Shown here: positions 19,176 through 29,064 of the stretch, in pieces
Position numbering within the stretch: position 1 is the stretch's first letter
How the letters are laid out: each line of letters starts with the position of its first letter
Assembly (NCBI GenBank): GCA_945787785.1
Contig: CALZIO010000010.1
Span: 1-64,000, forward strand
Reading direction: 5' to 3'
DNA length: 64,000 bases
Source: an uncultured Chromatiaceae bacterium
GTDB taxonomy: Bacteria; Pseudomonadota; Gammaproteobacteria; Tenderiales; Tenderiaceae
Position numbers and translations under genes: made by a program
The notes under the pieces: generated by a model
The model's input: only the letters and a program-made list of their open reading frames with translations
What the model was told of the DNA's origin: nothing
Database searches by the model: none

Positions 19176-22100
19176 ATGAAAAACTTTTCACACTTTTTTG
19201 TTGACCGCCCGATTTTCGCGGCAGTGCTCTCTATTCTGATATTTACAACCGGTCTGATTTCAATTCCGCTGTTACCGATTACAGAATATCCAGACGTAGT
19301 GCCACCGACAGTCACGGTGCGAGCAGTCTTTCCTGGTGCCAACCCGAAAGTGATTGCTGAAACTGTGGCGACGCCACTGGAAGAGGCGATCAATGGTGTC
19401 GAGGACATGATGTATATGAAATCAGTCGCCGGTAGTGATGGGGTGTTGGCCATGACCATCACCTTCAAGCCGGGTACTGATGTTAATTTCGCCCAGGTGC
19501 AAGTTCAGAATCGTGTAAGCCAGGCAACCGCACGTTTGCCCGAAGAAGTTCGCCGCTTGGGTGTTACCACGCAGAAACGTTCTATCAATCTAACCATGGT
19601 GGTGCATCTGCGTTCGCCAAATTCAACCTATGACACTACCTATTTGCGCAATTATGCGGTGTTGCATATTAAGGATGAGTTGGCACGCATCCCCGGTGTT
19701 GGAGATGCATTATTATTTGGCGCGGGTGATTATGCCATGCGTGTCTGGCTGAATCCGGCCAAGGTGGCAGCGCGTGGTCTTACTCCCGGTGATGTAGTCG
19801 ATGCGGTACGTAGGCAGAACATTCAAGTCTCCGCCGGACAAATAGGGGCACCACCACAACCGGAAGTGTCAGCATTTACTTTGTCGATAAACGCCAAGGG
19901 TCGTTTGGTGACCGAACAGGAATTCGCCGACATCATCGTCAAGGCCGGCGCGAATGGCCAAATTACTCGACTCGGTGATGTAGCACGCCTGGAACTCGGT
20001 GCCTCAGAGTATGCACTGCGCTCCTTGTTGAATAATCAGCAGGCCGTTGCCATCCCAATCATGCAGGCACCCGGTGCCAATGCCATTGAGCTATCGGATA
20101 ATGTGCGGGCCAAGATGGCCGAACTGTCACAACGATTCCCTGAAGATTTGACCTGGCAGGTGGTGTATGACCCGACCATATTTGTCCGTGGTTCGATTGA
20201 AGCGGTAATTACAACGCTGCTAGAAGCCGTGCTACTGGTTGTGCTAGTCGTGGTGCTGTTTCTGCAAACCTGGCGTGCTTCTATTATTCCACTGCTTGCC
20301 GTGCCCGTGTCTATTGTTGGCACTTTCGGTGTACTGCTATTGCTTGGCTTTTCCATCAATACACTAACGCTGTTTGCTCTGGTGTTGGCGATTGGTATTG
20401 TTGTTGATGACGCGATTGTGGTGGTTGAAAATGTGGAGCGTAATATTGCCGAAGGCTTATCATCCATCGCGGCGGCGCATCAAGCCATGCGCGAAGTTAG
20501 CGGGCCGATCATTGCCATCAGTCTGGTGTTGATCGCGGTATTTGTGCCAATGGCATTCCTGTCAGGCGTGACGGGGCAGTTCTATCGCCAGTTTGCAGTG
20601 ACTATCGCGATTGCCACGGCCATTTCGGCCATTAACTCATTAACACTGTCGCCTGCGCTTGCTGCGGCAATACTCAAAGGGCATGACGAAAAACCTGATC
20701 GCTTGACGCGTATTATTAATTTTCTGTTTGGTTGGATATTTCGACCGTTTAATTATCTGTTTCAGCATAGCGCCGGTCTTTATTCGAGCACAGTGTCGGG
20801 CATTTTGCGCCACCGCGCTCCCATCTTCCTGGTTTATCTGTTATTGATTGGTTTGACCTACATGCTGTTCCAGGCAGTCCCCGGAGGCTTTATCCCAACC
20901 CAGGACAAGCTCTATCTGATTGGTGGCGTCAAACTTCCTGAAGGATCATCACTCGATCGCACCGAAGCAGTGGTCAACAAAATTAGCGAGATGGCACGCT
21001 CAACTGATGGCATTGCTGATGCTGTTGGTTTTCCGGGATTAAATACTCTGCAATTTACCAATACACCAAACACGGGAACCATCTTTTTCCCATTAAAGGG
21101 GTTTGATGAGCGTACACGGCCAGCGACTGAAATCGTGGGTGAACTTCAGGGTAAATTGTCTTCAATCCAAGAGGCGTTTGCGTTTGCCATTATGCCGCCA
21201 CCGATACTTGGTTTAGGCACAGGATCAGGTTATTCACTCTATCTGCAAGACCGTGCCGGCCTGGGTTATGGTCAGCTGAATAATGCCTTGCAACAAATGA
21301 CTGGTGCGATTATGCAGGTGCCAGGTCTTTCGTTCCCGGTGTCGTCCTACCAGGCCAATGTGCCGCAGCTTGATATTGATGTAAATCGTGTCAAGGCAGA
21401 AACGCAGGGCGTCCCCTTAAATACCCTGTTTGAAACCCTGCAGATCTACCTTGGTTCGCTTTACGTAAATGACTTCAATCGATTCGGTCGCACCTATCAG
21501 GTGATTGCCCAGGCTGATGCGCCGTTCCGGGATGACGCAAGCCAGATCGCCAACTTGCAAACGCGTAACCTGAACGGCGATATGGTGCCAATCGGGAGTC
21601 TGGTACAGGTCAGTAATAGCTTCGGTCCTGATCCAGTGATTCGCTATAACGGTTATCCGGCGGCAGATATGATTGGCCAGGCAGATCCGCGGGTGATGTC
21701 ATCCACACAGGCATTAGCCGTAGTTGGCGGGCTTGCCTCGGAATTATTGCCCAATGGCATGGATTTCGAATGGACAGATCTTAGTTATCAACAGGTCACA
21801 CAAGGAAATGCCGCATTAATTGTATTCCCATTGTCTGTGTTGCTTGTATTTCTGGTGCTGGCCGCACTGTATGAGAGCTGGACACTGCCGCTGGCGATTA
21901 TCCTGATCGTGCCTATGTGTGTTTTGTTTGCATTGTTTGGTGTTTGGCTGTTGGGCGGGGACAACAATATATTTGTTCAAATTGGGCTGGCCGTACTCAT
22001 GGGGCTCGCCTGTAAAAATGCGATTCTGATTGTCGAGTTTGCACGAGAAAAGGAATTGGATGGCGCTACTCCCATACAGGCAGCGATTGAAGCCTGCCGC

Positions 22101-22331
22101 CTGAGACTACGTCCGATCATCATGACCTCGGTGGCCTTCATCGCTGGTGTGCTACCAATGGTATTTGCCAGTGGCGCTGGGGCTGAAGTTCGCCATGTTA
22201 TGGGTATTACCGTGTTCTCCGGCATGATTGGTGTGACTTTTTTTGGGCTGTTTTTGACACCAGTGTTTTATACCGCTTTGAGGATGCTGGTGTTGAAATG
22301 TCAAAGACGCACAGTGCCAGATGCTGCTTGA
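19176..22331 (+). CDS. Multidrug efflux RND permease (AcrB/MexF type, HAE-1)
   Basis: 1051 aa; MKNFSHFFVDRPIFAAVLSILIFTTGLISIPLLPITEYPDVVPPTVTV; TM4 VLAIGIVVDDAIVVVENVERN; TM10 MGLACKNAILIVEFA. Confidence 0.97.
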   Translation: MKNFSHFFVDRPIFAAVLSILIFTTGLISIPLLPITEYPDVVPPTVTVRAVFPGANPKVIAETVATPLEEAINGVEDMMYMKSVAGSDGVLAMTITFKPGTDVNFAQVQVQNRVSQATARLPEEVRRLGVTTQKRSINLTMVVHLRSPNSTYDTTYLRNYAVLHIKDELARIPGVGDALLFGAGDYAMRVWLNPAKVAARGLTPGDVVDAVRRQNIQVSAGQIGAPPQPEVSAFTLSINAKGRLVTEQEFADIIVKAGANGQITRLGDVARLELGASEYALRSLLNNQQAVAIPIMQAPGANAIELSDNVRAKMAELSQRFPEDLTWQVVYDPTIFVRGSIEAVITTLLEAVLLVVLVVVLFLQTWRASIIPLLAVPVSIVGTFGVLLLLGFSINTLTLFALVLAIGIVVDDAIVVVENVERNIAEGLSSIAAAHQAMREVSGPIIAISLVLIAVFVPMAFLSGVTGQFYRQFAVTIAIATAISAINSLTLSPALAAAILKGHDEKPDRLTRIINFLFGWIFRPFNYLFQHSAGLYSSTVSGILRHRAPIFLVYLLLIGLTYMLFQAVPGGFIPTQDKLYLIGGVKLPEGSSLDRTEAVVNKISEMARSTDGIADAVGFPGLNTLQFTNTPNTGTIFFPLKGFDERTRPATEIVGELQGKLSSIQEAFAFAIMPPPILGLGTGSGYSLYLQDRAGLGYGQLNNALQQMTGAIMQVPGLSFPVSSYQANVPQLDIDVNRVKAETQGVPLNTLFETLQIYLGSLYVNDFNRFGRTYQVIAQADAPFRDDASQIANLQTRNLNGDMVPIGSLVQVSNSFGPDPVIRYNGYPAADMIGQADPRVMSSTQALAVVGGLASELLPNGMDFEWTDLSYQQVTQGNAALIVFPLSVLLVFLVLAALYESWTLPLAIILIVPMCVLFALFGVWLLGGDNNIFVQIGLAVLMGLACKNAILIVEFAREKELDGATPIQAAIEACRLRLRPIIMTSVAFIAGVLPMVFASGAGAEVRHVMGITVFSGMIGVTFFGLFLTPVFYTALRMLVLKCQRRTVPDAA

Positions 22332-22375
22332 TTTAATTTTGAATTACCTAAGCCTTATTTTGCAAGGGAGTAGTC

Positions 22376-23320
22376 ATGTTTACACTGCCATTAACAATCC
22401 AGCGCTCAATCACTGTTTCGAAGTCAGCTGAAGAAGTGTGCGCCATTATCGCAAACTTCAGTACCTGGCGATTCTGGTCACCCTGGTTATGCCAGGAGCC
22501 AGAATGTCCGGTAAACATTGAGGGAGAGCCCGGTAAAGAAGGGCATGCCCAGAGCTGGGATGGCAAGCGCATCGGTAGCGGTGAAATGATGTTGACTACA
22601 ATTGTCCCTGCCAAGCGCCTTGATTATCAAATCACGTTTATTAAGCCTTGGAAAAGTCAAAGTAAGGTGGTGTTTGATTTCACCGAGAACGACAGTAGCA
22701 CAACGATCACCTGGTCCATGTTTGGTACGTTACCGATTTTTCTATTCTTTATGAAAAAGATGATGACGGCATTGGTCGGTAGCGATTATGAGCGTGGCTT
22801 AGCCATGTTAAAAGAATATGTCGAAACCGGAGAAGTGCTATCAAAGGTAAACGTCATCGGTGAAGAATCATGTGATGGTTTTTATTATCTTGGTAAGCGC
22901 CGTGCTTGCAGCTTGTCTGATATTGGCCCATCCATGGAAAAGGATTTTACCGAGCTAAATGCGCTTGTTGAAAAAGGCGATATTCCAAAACCTGATATGG
23001 CTGTATCGTTTTATCACCAATATGACATGATCAAGCAACGTTGCGAATACACGTCAGGCTTTGGTTATAAAACTGTGCCTGATGCAGCACCAGCAAATAA
23101 TCTCGAATCTGGCCAGATCGAAAAGCATAAGGCATTACGTGTTGATCACCTGGGGCCCTATCGGCATCTTGGCAATGGCTGGGCTGCCGCACATGGATTG
23201 CTGCGCGCGAATAAACAAAAATCCTGCAAAGCCATTCCCATGTATGAAATATATGAAAACTTCCCTGGTGAAGTGGATGAGAAAGATTTGCTGACAAAGA
23301 TTCATGTCCCGATTGTATAA
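22376..23320 (+). CDS. SRPBCC-domain plus GyrI-like ligand-binding domain protein
   Basis: N-terminal SRPBCC-like (IQRSITVSKSAEEVCAIIANFSTWRFWSPW); C-terminal GyrI-like (DGFYYLGKRRACSLSDIGPSMEKDFTELNALV...HLGPYRHLGNGWAAAHG). Confidence 0.8.
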   Translation: MFTLPLTIQRSITVSKSAEEVCAIIANFSTWRFWSPWLCQEPECPVNIEGEPGKEGHAQSWDGKRIGSGEMMLTTIVPAKRLDYQITFIKPWKSQSKVVFDFTENDSSTTITWSMFGTLPIFLFFMKKMMTALVGSDYERGLAMLKEYVETGEVLSKVNVIGEESCDGFYYLGKRRACSLSDIGPSMEKDFTELNALVEKGDIPKPDMAVSFYHQYDMIKQRCEYTSGFGYKTVPDAAPANNLESGQIEKHKALRVDHLGPYRHLGNGWAAAHGLLRANKQKSCKAIPMYEIYENFPGEVDEKDLLTKIHVPIV

Positions 23321-23326
23321 ATGTAG

Positions 23327-23358
23327 GGTGGGTTAGCCGTGTTTTTGTGTAACCCACC
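23327..23358. repeat. Hairpin-forming repeat GGTGGGTTA-(14 nt)-TAACCCACC
   Basis: Perfect 9-bp inverted repeat just after the GyrI-like gene; no U-tract, so a dispersed palindrome is more likely than a terminator. Confidence 0.6.
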
Positions 23359-23983
23359 AAGCGTTGCGTAGCAACTTAAAATCAAATCATCTATTCGTTC
23401 TGTGCAATGTGTTCCACTTATTGCGCCGAATGTAAAGTAGTCGTCTTGAAGATTGTATATTAAAGGCATACTGGTGTTTAATTCGAGCGTGACACTGTTG
23501 GCATGTCAGGAATATAGCGTCGAACTCCGGAATCCGTTGCTTCTAGTATTATGCCTTGGTTGTAACTTGCGATTTAGTCGGAAGCACAATTTAAGATCTA
23601 CGCGGGTTCTAAACGGACCAGGTCTGCCAGAAAGAAACGTTCTCTGAGTGTTAGGCCAACGACCAGTCAATCCTCATTTTGCTACTAGGCTCAGCCGTTA
23701 ATCATGCTACCTATGCGAAAACAACGTACCAGCCGTGCCAAGATCAAACATGCGGCGCAATATGCTACGCATTGTGCCCTACGGTCCTGGCGTTTCCTCA
23801 ATATTTTGCCGATTTCATAGTGTGTATGGAATTAATTTGCAAATTGTCGTGTTATGCAAACAATGTGGCGCGTATTGATTGTGATGAAATTCAACTAAAG
23901 GATTACGATGGTGTCATAAGCTAAGAGAGATATTAAGTCTGTTTAGTAAGTATGTCAGCTAATAACAGGAAGAAATCACCGTC

Positions 23984-24724
23984 ATGAAAAAATCTACGCT
24001 ATGGTCAGTTGTATTGTTGGTAATTGTGGTGTTTAGTATTCCAATCACAAATGCCAAATCGAATCCTGATAAGAAAAAATCCTTAGATAAGGATGTTGTT
24101 GTTTTGTTGCATGGATTTGCCCGTCATAACGCTGCCATGTCGAAGTTGGCGCGGAGGCTGGATGATGCTGGATTCCATGTTGAGCGTGTTGGCTACGGCT
24201 CGATAAACAAGACACCTGCTCAAATCGTTAAAGATATAAGCAAACAAATTGATGATTGTTGTGCGACACATAACCGCCCCGTTCATCTTGTCGGGCATTC
24301 GCTTGGCGGTCTGCTAATCCGTGCCTATCTTCAAGAAAATAGTATAGAGAATCTCGGCCGTGTAGTGTTGATAGGAACACCAAACCAAGGAAGTGAGTTG
24401 GTAGATCGATTCAGGAATAAGTGGTGGATGTTTGTTTTGGGTCCTACAGCAAAATCATTGGGTACTGATAGTGAGAGTTTCCCAAGTTCACTATTGGCAC
24501 CATATTACCCTGTTGGTGTGATTGCAGGACAAACCACTCATGATAAAAATGAACATCTTCTGCCAGGCAAAGATGATGGCCTGATTTCGGTCGAGTCAAC
24601 TAAATTAGAAGGTATGGATGATTTTATCGTTCTCGAGTCTGGGCATTCTATGATGCGAAATGACAAAGGTGTGGCAGAGCAGGCTATCACTTTTATAAAA
24701 AATGGCAGGTTTTCCAGGCCATAA
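23984..24724 (+). CDS. Exported lipase-like alpha/beta hydrolase
   Basis: Signal peptide; VVLLHGFARHNAAMSKLARRLDDAGF, GHSLGGLLIRAYL nucleophile elbow, GTPNQGSELVD, C-terminal SGHSMM. Confidence 0.88.
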   Translation: MKKSTLWSVVLLVIVVFSIPITNAKSNPDKKKSLDKDVVVLLHGFARHNAAMSKLARRLDDAGFHVERVGYGSINKTPAQIVKDISKQIDDCCATHNRPVHLVGHSLGGLLIRAYLQENSIENLGRVVLIGTPNQGSELVDRFRNKWWMFVLGPTAKSLGTDSESFPSSLLAPYYPVGVIAGQTTHDKNEHLLPGKDDGLISVESTKLEGMDDFIVLESGHSMMRNDKGVAEQAITFIKNGRFSRP

Positions 24725-25101
24725 ATTAGCTATTCATATTTAGTGAACTAACCCTATTTTTGGGTAAAGTGGTAGGGCTTAGTTCGGATATCTTTCTTTG
24801 GCTAAAGATAACATTCTATGCACTACATTGGGTTATGCCGGCAGCCGGGAACTGGAGCTGTGGCTGATGCCGCAGGCCACGTTATGTAGGGTCATCACCA
24901 TTAAAAAGTTTTAGTCGTTATTTGACCTTACAGACATTGTCCGATTGATCTTCCGACAACGACCCTTTGCAGACATCGGGGCTAGTTTTAGAAAGCATTT
25001 GCTACGATCTAGGCTCGACCATATGATCTCTCTGCTAATAAGCCCTGCTGATCGCTATATGTGGAAATCGGTTAGCTTTCAAAACATGTGTATAAATACC
25101 A

Positions 25102-25133
25102 CCGAGTGCTTGAACGTTCGAACAAGCACTCGG
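25102..25133. terminator. Intergenic hairpin, possible terminator
   Basis: CCGAGTGCTTG-aacgttcgaa-CAAGCACTCGG, perfect 11-bp stem, TTTT on the + side; just beyond the stop of the minus-strand gene at 25149. Confidence 0.55.
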
Positions 25134-25148
25134 TTTTGATCGAGTCCG

Positions 25149-26444
25149 CTAGTTTTCTTTAAGCTCCTTGTACATAGCTGGGCGCCAGTCCAGTTCCTGA
25201 AGGTTGTACTTTTTCATGTGGCGGTCGAGCATCTCATCCTGAGATTTAAATGCGGGTATCCAACGTCCATTATTGATGTCATTTGACATTGGATTCGGAC
25301 GTCCTTTCTCTGGTGGAGGTTGCTGCGCAGTACCCGGAACAGACCATGCGTCGTCTGTTGAAACCGCCATACGTTCGGAAATCTTATCCTTGGTGATATT
25401 CCACACCATCATGTCAGTTGCCAACGAGAGCGGTCCATCATAGGTCGCACGTATTCCTTCATAGATATCGTAACGGGTCGCTTCTTCATTAAAGAAATGG
25501 AAGGCCACCGCATGCCGAGGCTTAAGCGTACTCATGATCTTACCGAACGCTTCCGGAGATGTGTGAAACTCGCAGCAAGCTCTCCAGGCGAGTTGTGGCG
25601 GCTGATTGTAGAAATCAACCAATTGTTGTGGTGACTGGAAACTTTCATGGATGGCCAGGTCAACGCCTTTCCCGTACTCAATAAACCATTTATTGGGCAC
25701 AGTATCACCACTGAAAAAGACCTTCATGCCAGCATATTCGAACATATAGCTAACTGGACCATCACCAGTATGGATTGCAGGATATGAACGTATTGTGATT
25801 CCATTTTCCTGAAAGACAATCTGATCAGGAACTTTGTAATCGAACTCAGTTGTCTCAACTTGCCCTGGTATCGGGGTTATCTTGTATTCACGGGTAACCT
25901 TGTCCCAGTTGACGAACTGTAGGAAGTGCTCCATAGCGTGCTTGGTGCCCATCTCAGGTGTTGCGCCACTTGGCCCCCAAACCCGGAGAGCGTTTGGGCG
26001 ACCCGCTGTCCATCCTCCGGCCCACAAGCCCAAGATGTCCCCCATATGGTCAGTGTGCAAATGCGATAGAAATACTTTGTCGAGATATTCGTATGGGATC
26101 ATCAGACTAGCTAGATTAGCCATGGAGCCAGTGCCAATATCAAAGAGAAACTTGTCTCCGTTACCGGCTTCGATAAGAAAACAGGTGGCAGCCTGACTCC
26201 TGCGAGCAGCAGGTAGCCCCGTACCGCATGCAGTAACGCGGATTTCATCCTTGGCTAGTATCTCGGTGCCAGGGTAGTAAATATATCGATCAGGTGCTTC
26301 GACATTAGGGCCAGTGACGACACCACCTGCGGCTCCGACTGTAGGCAAAATTTCGTTTAATGCACGGTCTCCAACAAAGTGCCCAGCTATAGCGGCTATA
26401 GCCAAAGACGTTATCGCACCAAATGATTTTACTAGTTTATTCAT
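25149..26444 (-). CDS. MBL-fold metallo-hydrolase, resembles the GntH (guanitoxin-pathway) type
   Basis: 431 aa; N-terminal signal/anchor; VTACGTGLPAARRSQAATCFLIEAGNGDKFLFDIGTGS, LSHLHTDHMGDILGLW, VFFSGDTVPN. Family naming from memory. Confidence 0.8.
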   Translation of the reverse strand: MNKLVKSFGAITSLAIAAIAGHFVGDRALNEILPTVGAAGGVVTGPNVEAPDRYIYYPGTEILAKDEIRVTACGTGLPAARRSQAATCFLIEAGNGDKFLFDIGTGSMANLASLMIPYEYLDKVFLSHLHTDHMGDILGLWAGGWTAGRPNALRVWGPSGATPEMGTKHAMEHFLQFVNWDKVTREYKITPIPGQVETTEFDYKVPDQIVFQENGITIRSYPAIHTGDGPVSYMFEYAGMKVFFSGDTVPNKWFIEYGKGVDLAIHESFQSPQQLVDFYNQPPQLAWRACCEFHTSPEAFGKIMSTLKPRHAVAFHFFNEEATRYDIYEGIRATYDGPLSLATDMMVWNITKDKISERMAVSTDDAWSVPGTAQQPPPEKGRPNPMSNDINNGRWIPAFKSQDEMLDRHMKKYNLQELDWRPAMYKELKEN

Positions 26445-26639
26445 CGTAATAATCCTTTTGTCTTGGCCTAAAATGGCTGAGTGAAAAGAACAATGAGATA
26501 ATATTTATACCCTATCCAGGAGCGCCCAATCCTTACCATAAAAATAAAAATAACCATGCGCTACTGCATGGTATGCCAGTCAGTTTTGTATGGTTATTAG
26601 ATTAGACCGCCGACACCTCTATTTCAACCACGCAATCAA

Positions 26640-26875
26640 ATGCCGCCTAAAAATATCGAACAGAACAAGCGCTTAGACCGTGAAGAATGGCTCGTAAAAT
26701 CATTACGAGCTCTGGCTAAAGATATGGTAGCAAGGTGTTATCCGTGGGATCACTTGTAAAGCATTTACGTGTCAGACGTGGTAGCTTCTACTATAGACTG
26801 TAACGAGACGATAACTGCCAGTTGGTCGATTCAAGTGAGTGTCCGTTATTGGCACATCTGAGCCGTTTAGAACCG
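26640..26875 (+). pseudogene. Degenerate TetR-family regulator remnant (frameshifted)
   Basis: Frame 1 from ATG 26640: MPPKNIEQNKRLDREEWLVKSLRALAKDMVARCYPWDHL*; shifted frame: VSVGSLVKHLRVRRGSFYYRL*; another shift: DDNCQLVDSSECPLLAHLSRLEPA. Order matches TetR N-terminal helix, HTH and following helix. End approximate. Confidence 0.65.
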
Positions 26876-27093
26876 GCGTTGATCTGACTGCGCACGTCAG
26901 ATCAAATCACACCACTACAACTAAAATAGTGTTTACTGTCATAATTTAGAAACTAATCACTTCGGTTTAAGTTTCAAGTCAATGTAGCGAATAATATATT
27001 TATACTTCCAGTACATTTTTGTCATAACGTAATTTTAGCAATATAATGAAACACTGAAGCCTTATCCCAGAATAAGACAATGACTAAAGGCTG

Positions 27094-28803
27094 ATGGATA
27101 AACTCAAACATCTGCTCGAACAAATCGACCACCACGGCTACAAGGCCTATAAACAGCTTCAGGGGGAGTATTACTTTCCTGATTTTCTTTTACGCATTGA
27201 TCATGTGCAAGGTGATCCATTCGCAGATCCATCTCGCTGCCGAGTCTTTATCAAGAAAGCAATAATCAATCTCAATAAGGAACTTTATGGCAATCGCATT
27301 CGCCGCATCACCCTTGAAGATTATTTAGGACGACGTATTGAAGCCGCGATCAAACAGCATGTGCAGGGGAGTAGGGGGGCTGGCAAGAGTGGTGAGATGT
27401 TTATTGTGCGCTATGGTCAGCAGGTGCTGGAACGGAACAGTGTGCTGGTGCGTAATGGTGATGTGGAGGTACGCCTCCAAATAGGGCTTCCCGTGGACGG
27501 CCGATCCGTGAATGGCCGCCAGGCGAAAGTGATGTTGTTTGAGGAGTTGGTTAATGTTGTTCAGTCGGGACTGCTGCTGGTACAGGATGAACCTGATATC
27601 GTGCAGCGCCATGTCGATTCAGTAGAGGATCAACACCACTTACGGGAACAACTCCAGGCTAAAGAGCTGGTTGCGTTCATCGCTGATAGCTCAATGCTAC
27701 CGCGTGTCAGTGGCGTCGATGATCGACCGCTTGAAGAGGCGGTAAGATTTTGTGCGCCAAATTCTCTGGCGGTTGAGTTGGATCGATTGCATGGTAGACC
27801 ACTGCGGGGGCTTGGCGTATCCAAGGGAATAACATTGATCGTTGGTGGTGGTTATCACGGTAAGTCCACTCTGCTGCACGCGATAGAGCGAGGTGTATAC
27901 AATCACATTCCAGGCGATGGCCGAGAATGTGTCGTTACTGATCCCAGCGCATTTAAAATACGCGCGGAGGATGGGCGCGCTATCACCGGTATCGATATCA
28001 GTCCTTTTATAAACAATCTTCCCCAAGGTAAAGATACCCGCCAGTTTTCTACTCAAAATGCCAGTGGCAGTACTTCGCAAGCAGCTAATATCATTGAGGC
28101 GTTGGCAAGCGGGGTGCAGACGCTGCTTATTGATGAGGATACTTCCGCCACTAATTTCATGATCCGTGACCAGCGTATGCAGGCGTTGGTAGCCAAGGAC
28201 AAGGAGCCAATAACACCGTTAGTGCAACGCATTCAGGACTTGTATCAAAACGAAGACGTCTCAGTTGTTCTGGTGATGGGGGGTAGCGGAGATTACTTTG
28301 ATGTGGCAGATACAGTGATCATGATGGATAACTACGCACCAAGGGATGTTACTGATGAGGCAAAAGCATTGGCGCAAGGGTCAGCGCCACGGGAAGCTGG
28401 TTCGCTTGTCATACACGCACATTTGCGTATTCCGCAACTTGAATGCCTAAACCCCAAGTTGCGTGAAGGTAAAGAGAAAATCCAGGCGTTTGAAATGCGT
28501 GCCCTGCGTTATGGCAGGCAGGAAATTGACCTTTCCAGAGTAGAACAGTTGGTCGATAGTGCACAGCTGCGCGCTATTGGATTCCTGATTCGTCATTATG
28601 CTAAACAATCCTCCCGGCAACATAAGGATCTTGTCTCTGGTTTAAGTGATGCGCTGGAGGAGGTTGAGTCACATGGACTGGATCAGATCACACCTTATAT
28701 TATTGGCACTCTGGCAATACCGAGATTTCAGGAGTTGGTGGCGGTTGTCAATCGAATGCGTGGACTTGAATTAATTGGCATGGATGGCCAAATGACCAAT
28801 TAA
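27094..28803 (+). CDS. ABC-ATPase domain-containing protein (predicted ATPase of the ABC class, COG3044 type)
   Basis: 569 aa; GVSKGITLIVGGGYHGKSTLLHAIERGVYNHIPGDGRE; TLLIDEDTSATNFMIRD; VVLVMGGSGDYFDVADTVIMMDNY. Confidence 0.93.
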   Translation: MDKLKHLLEQIDHHGYKAYKQLQGEYYFPDFLLRIDHVQGDPFADPSRCRVFIKKAIINLNKELYGNRIRRITLEDYLGRRIEAAIKQHVQGSRGAGKSGEMFIVRYGQQVLERNSVLVRNGDVEVRLQIGLPVDGRSVNGRQAKVMLFEELVNVVQSGLLLVQDEPDIVQRHVDSVEDQHHLREQLQAKELVAFIADSSMLPRVSGVDDRPLEEAVRFCAPNSLAVELDRLHGRPLRGLGVSKGITLIVGGGYHGKSTLLHAIERGVYNHIPGDGRECVVTDPSAFKIRAEDGRAITGIDISPFINNLPQGKDTRQFSTQNASGSTSQAANIIEALASGVQTLLIDEDTSATNFMIRDQRMQALVAKDKEPITPLVQRIQDLYQNEDVSVVLVMGGSGDYFDVADTVIMMDNYAPRDVTDEAKALAQGSAPREAGSLVIHAHLRIPQLECLNPKLREGKEKIQAFEMRALRYGRQEIDLSRVEQLVDSAQLRAIGFLIRHYAKQSSRQHKDLVSGLSDALEEVESHGLDQITPYIIGTLAIPRFQELVAVVNRMRGLELIGMDGQMTN

Positions 28804-29064
28804 TTTGAGGGCATTTAACATATTCTATTTAGATGCTAAGCTAATATTAAACACACGAAGTGTGCTAATAATTAATAAAGACATGGGGGTAGCATCATGC
28901 CAATATTCATTTGTGGGCTTGGCAATGCCAGGCTCCAATCCTTTTTGTAATGTAACGATGCTTGAAGGTACCACTAGTTAAGGTACTTGTTCCCAATTGG
29001 CTTCAACAGATGGTTAAACCTAATTGGAGTGTTGAAGAAAATATCAGCGCATTAGTGGAGAGGG

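Noticed and set aside
20036-20467. - strand 143-aa Ser/Thr-rich ORF
   Set aside because: Antisense to the RND permease; Ser/Thr richness is typical of such shadow frames.
23327-23358. Hairpin considered as a rho-independent terminator
   Set aside because: No T-tract after the stem; reported as a repeat.
23453-23924. Two short + strand ORFs in the 23.4-23.95 kb gap
   Set aside because: No RBS, no motif and unusual composition; treated as intergenic.
27094-28803. ABC-class ATPase as part of the 29-34 kb cassette
   Set aside because: A 260-bp gap separates it, and the family is a widespread stand-alone gene; inclusion not supported by sequence alone.
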